NCBI GenBank assembly: GCA_045604705.1
Contig: JAZUOO010000047.1
Span: 1-64,000 of the forward strand
From: SIG622 sp045604705
Lineage (GTDB): Bacteria; Bacillota; Clostridia; Oscillospirales; CAG-382
DNA length: 64,000 nucleotides
Direction: 5' to 3'
Each line of letters opens with the position of its first letter. Position 1 is the stretch's first letter. This document shows positions 61,780-64,000 of the stretch, one piece after another. The position numbers were made by a program, and so were the translations under genes. The notes under the pieces are model-generated. The model was not told the DNA's origin. It searched no databases and worked only from the letters and a program-made list of their open reading frames with translations.

Positions 61780-62829
61780 TTGAACAAAACGATTTTAAAT
61801 ATGAATCTCGGCGAAAACAGCTACGACATAATAGTTGAGCGAGGGGCTCTTGATAAAGCAGCCGAATATATGAACCTTAAAAGAAAGGTACTTATCGTCA
61901 CCGACAGCGGAGTGCCGACGGAGTATTCGGAAAAGATTTCAAAGCAATGCAAGAAGCCATTTGTGGTTATAATTCCCGAGGGCGAAAGCAGTAAATCCTT
62001 TGAATCCTACAGGCAAATACTTGAAGTAATGTGCGAGAATGAATTTACAAGAACAGACTGTGTTGTTGCCGTCGGAGGCGGTGTCTGCGGGGACCTTGCA
62101 GGCTTCTGCGCTGCATCATATATGAGAGGAATTGATTTTTATAATATCCCGACAACGGTGCTCTCACAGGTGGATTCCTCCATCGGCGGAAAAACAGCCA
62201 TAGACTTCGGCGGGTATAAAAACATCGTAGGAGCTTTCCACCAACCCAAGGGTGTCATAATAGATAATAATGTCCTGGCAACACTTCCCGAAAGAAGAAT
62301 CGCTGACGGTCTGGCAGAAGCCCTGAAAATGGCGGCAACCTACGACAGGGAACTGTTTGAACTTTTTGAAAACAGCACAAAATCGGAAATTTTCAGTGAA
62401 AAAATCGACGAAATAATTATCGGGTCACTGAAAATAAAAAAAGACATCGTAGAAAAGGACGAGCGTGAAACGGGACTTCGCAAAATACTCAACTTCGGTC
62501 ACACCGTAGCCCACGCCCTTGAATCCTGCGAGGACTTTTCAGGCTACTTCCACGGTGAGTGCGTCGCAATAGGAATGCTTCCCATGTGTAGTGGGGAGGT
62601 AAGAGAGAGAATCAAAGCACAACTTCTGAAAATGGGACTTCCCACAAAACCCTTCGGTGACAAAAGCAAGATACTTTCAGCAATAGCCCACGACAAAAAA
62701 TTGTCAGGTACAACCCTCTCGGCAGTATATGTCCCCGAAATAGGCAAATACGAAATAAGAAAAGTTGATCTTGCGAAATACAGAAGCGAAATATCCGATT
62801 ACTTTGAAAATGAGGACATGACGTTATGA
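61780..62829 (+). CDS. aroB: 3-Dehydroquinate synthase
   Basis: Second step of the shikimate pathway, cyclising DAHP with catalytic NAD and metal. 349 residues from a TTG start at 61780, with CGGAGG 4-5 nt upstream. GGGVCGDLAGFCAA (about 98-111) and IPTTVLSQVDSSIGGKTAID (about 122-141) are family signatures; the metal ligands are Glu in LAEALKMA and His in GHTVAHALE and HGEC. It overlaps aroC by 4 bp. The 131-nt gap to pheA holds weak hairpins only. Confidence 0.96.
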   Translation: MNKTILNMNLGENSYDIIVERGALDKAAEYMNLKRKVLIVTDSGVPTEYSEKISKQCKKPFVVIIPEGESSKSFESYRQILEVMCENEFTRTDCVVAVGGGVCGDLAGFCAASYMRGIDFYNIPTTVLSQVDSSIGGKTAIDFGGYKNIVGAFHQPKGVIIDNNVLATLPERRIADGLAEALKMAATYDRELFELFENSTKSEIFSEKIDEIIIGSLKIKKDIVEKDERETGLRKILNFGHTVAHALESCEDFSGYFHGECVAIGMLPMCSGEVRERIKAQLLKMGLPTKPFGDKSKILSAIAHDKKLSGTTLSAVYVPEIGKYEIRKVDLAKYRSEISDYFENEDMTL

Positions 62830-63923
62830 AAAACATATTAGGTACAAATCTCACACTCACACTTTTCGGCGAAAGCCACGGAGAAGCAATAGGTGCAGTA
62901 ATAGACGGAATATCTCCCGGAATAAAGGTGGATAAAGAGGAAATAGACAAAATGCTGACTCTTCGCCGTCCCTCGGGACTTATCTCCACCCAACGGCAGG
63001 AAAAGGACGATTACAGCATAGTTTCCGGCGTATTTGAGGGTAGAACAACAGGTACCCCAATATGCATAATTATACAAAATTCGTCGCAGCGCAGCAAGGA
63101 TTATTCCAAAACAAGAAATCTTGCAAGACCGGGACACGCAGACTACACCGCCTATTGCAAATATCACGGCTATGAGGACTATCGTGGCGGCGGTCACTTC
63201 AGCGGCAGAATAACGGCGGCAATAGTTGCGGCAGGTGCAATACTTATTTCTGCCCTTAAACAAAAAGGAATAGAAATCGGCACTCACATTTCAAAGCTTG
63301 CAGATATTTGCGACAGAGAATTCCAAAACTACAAGGATGACATAAAATACCTCGCAGGCAAAACATTCCCTGTCCTTTGCGAGGGTGCCGAAGAAAAGAT
63401 GACCGACAAAATCCTTGCCGCAAGAGAAGAATGCGACAGCGTTGGCGGCATTCTTGAAACCGTTATAACGGGACTTCCAAAAGGACTCGGCGAGCCGTGG
63501 TTTGAAAGTGTTGAATCCAAGCTCTCACAGGCAATGTTCGCAGTCGGCGGCGTTAAAGGTATAGAATTCGGCAAAGGCTTTGCCATGACAGAAATGAAAG
63601 GCAGCGAAGCAAATGACAGCTTCAGAGCCGAGAACGGCAATATTGTCACAGCCACCAACAACAACGGGGGTATCAACGGCGGTATCACCAACGGAATGCC
63701 CATAATTTTCAGACTTGCCGTAAAGCCAACACCGTCAATTTACAAGAAACAAGAAACAGTAGACATTTTCAAAAAAGAAAACGCAGACATAGAAATTGAC
63801 GGCAGACACGACCCATGTATTGTCCACAGAGCAAGAATAGTGGTTGATGCTCTTGCGGCTCTAACAATCTCGGATATGCTCATCGGCAGATACGGAACAG
63901 ACTATTTTACACCCGAAAGTTAA
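62826..63923 (+). CDS. aroC: Chorismate synthase
   Basis: Forms chorismate from EPSP with reduced FMN. 365 residues. Signatures: GESHGEAIGAVIDG (about 12-25), RPGHADYT (about 102), RGGGHFSGRITAA (about 121-133) and RHDPCIVHRA near the C-terminus (about 330). Coupled to aroB by an ATGA overlap. EPSP synthase (aroA) and aroK are not in the window. Confidence 0.97.
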   Translation: MKNILGTNLTLTLFGESHGEAIGAVIDGISPGIKVDKEEIDKMLTLRRPSGLISTQRQEKDDYSIVSGVFEGRTTGTPICIIIQNSSQRSKDYSKTRNLARPGHADYTAYCKYHGYEDYRGGGHFSGRITAAIVAAGAILISALKQKGIEIGTHISKLADICDREFQNYKDDIKYLAGKTFPVLCEGAEEKMTDKILAAREECDSVGGILETVITGLPKGLGEPWFESVESKLSQAMFAVGGVKGIEFGKGFAMTEMKGSEANDSFRAENGNIVTATNNNGGINGGITNGMPIIFRLAVKPTPSIYKKQETVDIFKKENADIEIDGRHDPCIVHRARIVVDALAALTISDMLIGRYGTDYFTPES

Positions 63924-63938
63924 AAGGAACGAACTATC

Positions 63939-64000
63939 ATGGAATACGGATGCATAGGAGAGCATTTAAAACACAGCTTCTCCAAAGAAATACATAATCT
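63939..64000 (+). CDS. aroE: Shikimate dehydrogenase, N-terminal end only
   Basis: Twenty codons before the window end read MEYGCIGEHLKHSFSKEIHN, which matches the N-terminus of AroE (substrate loop with S-x-S-K near residue 15). AAAAGGAA lies about 9 nt upstream. It follows aroC by 15 bp and continues the aromatic operon. The rest is beyond the window. Confidence 0.85.
   Translation, partial: MEYGCIGEHLKHSFSKEIHN

Noticed and set aside
1..64000. Search for CRISPR arrays, tRNA, rRNA, prophage or toxin-antitoxin pairs
   Set aside because: No regularly spaced repeats, no tRNA T-arm signatures, no structural phage genes and no recognisable toxin-antitoxin pair were seen.

Overview
The window reads as a chromosomal segment of an anaerobic Gram-positive bacterium of the Bacillota, class Clostridia, probably an Oscillospirales/Ruminococcaceae-like gut lineage. 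This rests on gene content: S-layer-homology (SLH) surface proteins, formate-THF ligase, rubrerythrin, a stand-alone AICAR formyltransferase beside an archaeal-type IMP cyclohydrolase, BspA-like leucine-rich repeats and WG-repeat lipoproteins. Moderate GC, AAAGGAG-type ribosome binding sites and many TTGACA-17 bp-TATAAT promoters fit. No rRNA, tRNA, CRISPR array, prophage or intact insertion sequence was found.

Layout. 1-4.3 kb (minus): pyrC-carB pyrimidine genes behind a promoter and a transcription attenuator. 4.3-7.7 kb: a decayed DUF4417 fragment, an SLH protein, a possible structured RNA, a CDP-alcohol phosphatidyltransferase and a metallo-beta-lactamase-fold enzyme. 7.9-20.4 kb (plus): a purine operon purE-purF-purM-purN-(CrtO-like)-purO-AICARFT-purD-purL behind a sigma-A promoter and a ZTP riboswitch with its terminator. 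Several intergenic gaps carry a repeated AT-rich element with TGCATTATGCAT ends. 21-25 kb: an SLH-DUF4358-DHHW fusion and fhs, which supplies formyl-THF to the two formyltransferases of the purine operon. 25.5-30 kb: a degraded rhamnosidase gene, a MITE-like element, a PASTA/WG lipoprotein, hisS, a frameshifted DUF559 nuclease and another inverted-repeat element, then aspS. 32-42.5 kb: LRR protein, HAD phosphatase, nadK, an EF-G paralogue, a GH26-like secreted protein, a DnaC-type loader, nitroreductase and low-molecular-weight phosphatase. 43.8-47.1 kb: an 1116-residue SLH protein. 47-60 kb: AraC regulator, WG lipoprotein, RluA-type synthase, typA, rubrerythrin, small XRE regulator, two Gfo/Idh/MocA oxidoreductases, an esterase-like hydrolase and an AI-2E-family permease. 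60.2-64 kb: an aromatic amino acid operon pheA-aroB-aroC-aroE (cut by the window end).

The most interesting regulatory feature is the leader of the aromatic operon. A promoter is followed by a 79-codon reading frame with 16 Phe/Tyr codons in a 22-codon stretch. Downstream a 9-nt segment (60439-60447) is perfectly complementary to 60514-60522, which overlaps the loop and 3' arm of an intrinsic terminator placed just before pheA. This is the arrangement expected for ribosome-mediated attenuation by Phe/Tyr supply. A second strong terminator lies inside the leader reading frame just before the Phe/Tyr codons.

Other points of note: PurF lacks the N-terminal cysteine nucleophile; PurH is split into AICARFT plus PurO; three genes are clearly decayed by frameshift or nonsense mutation; and several inverted-repeat elements of roughly 190-290 bp sit between genes, with a shorter related tract before purO.
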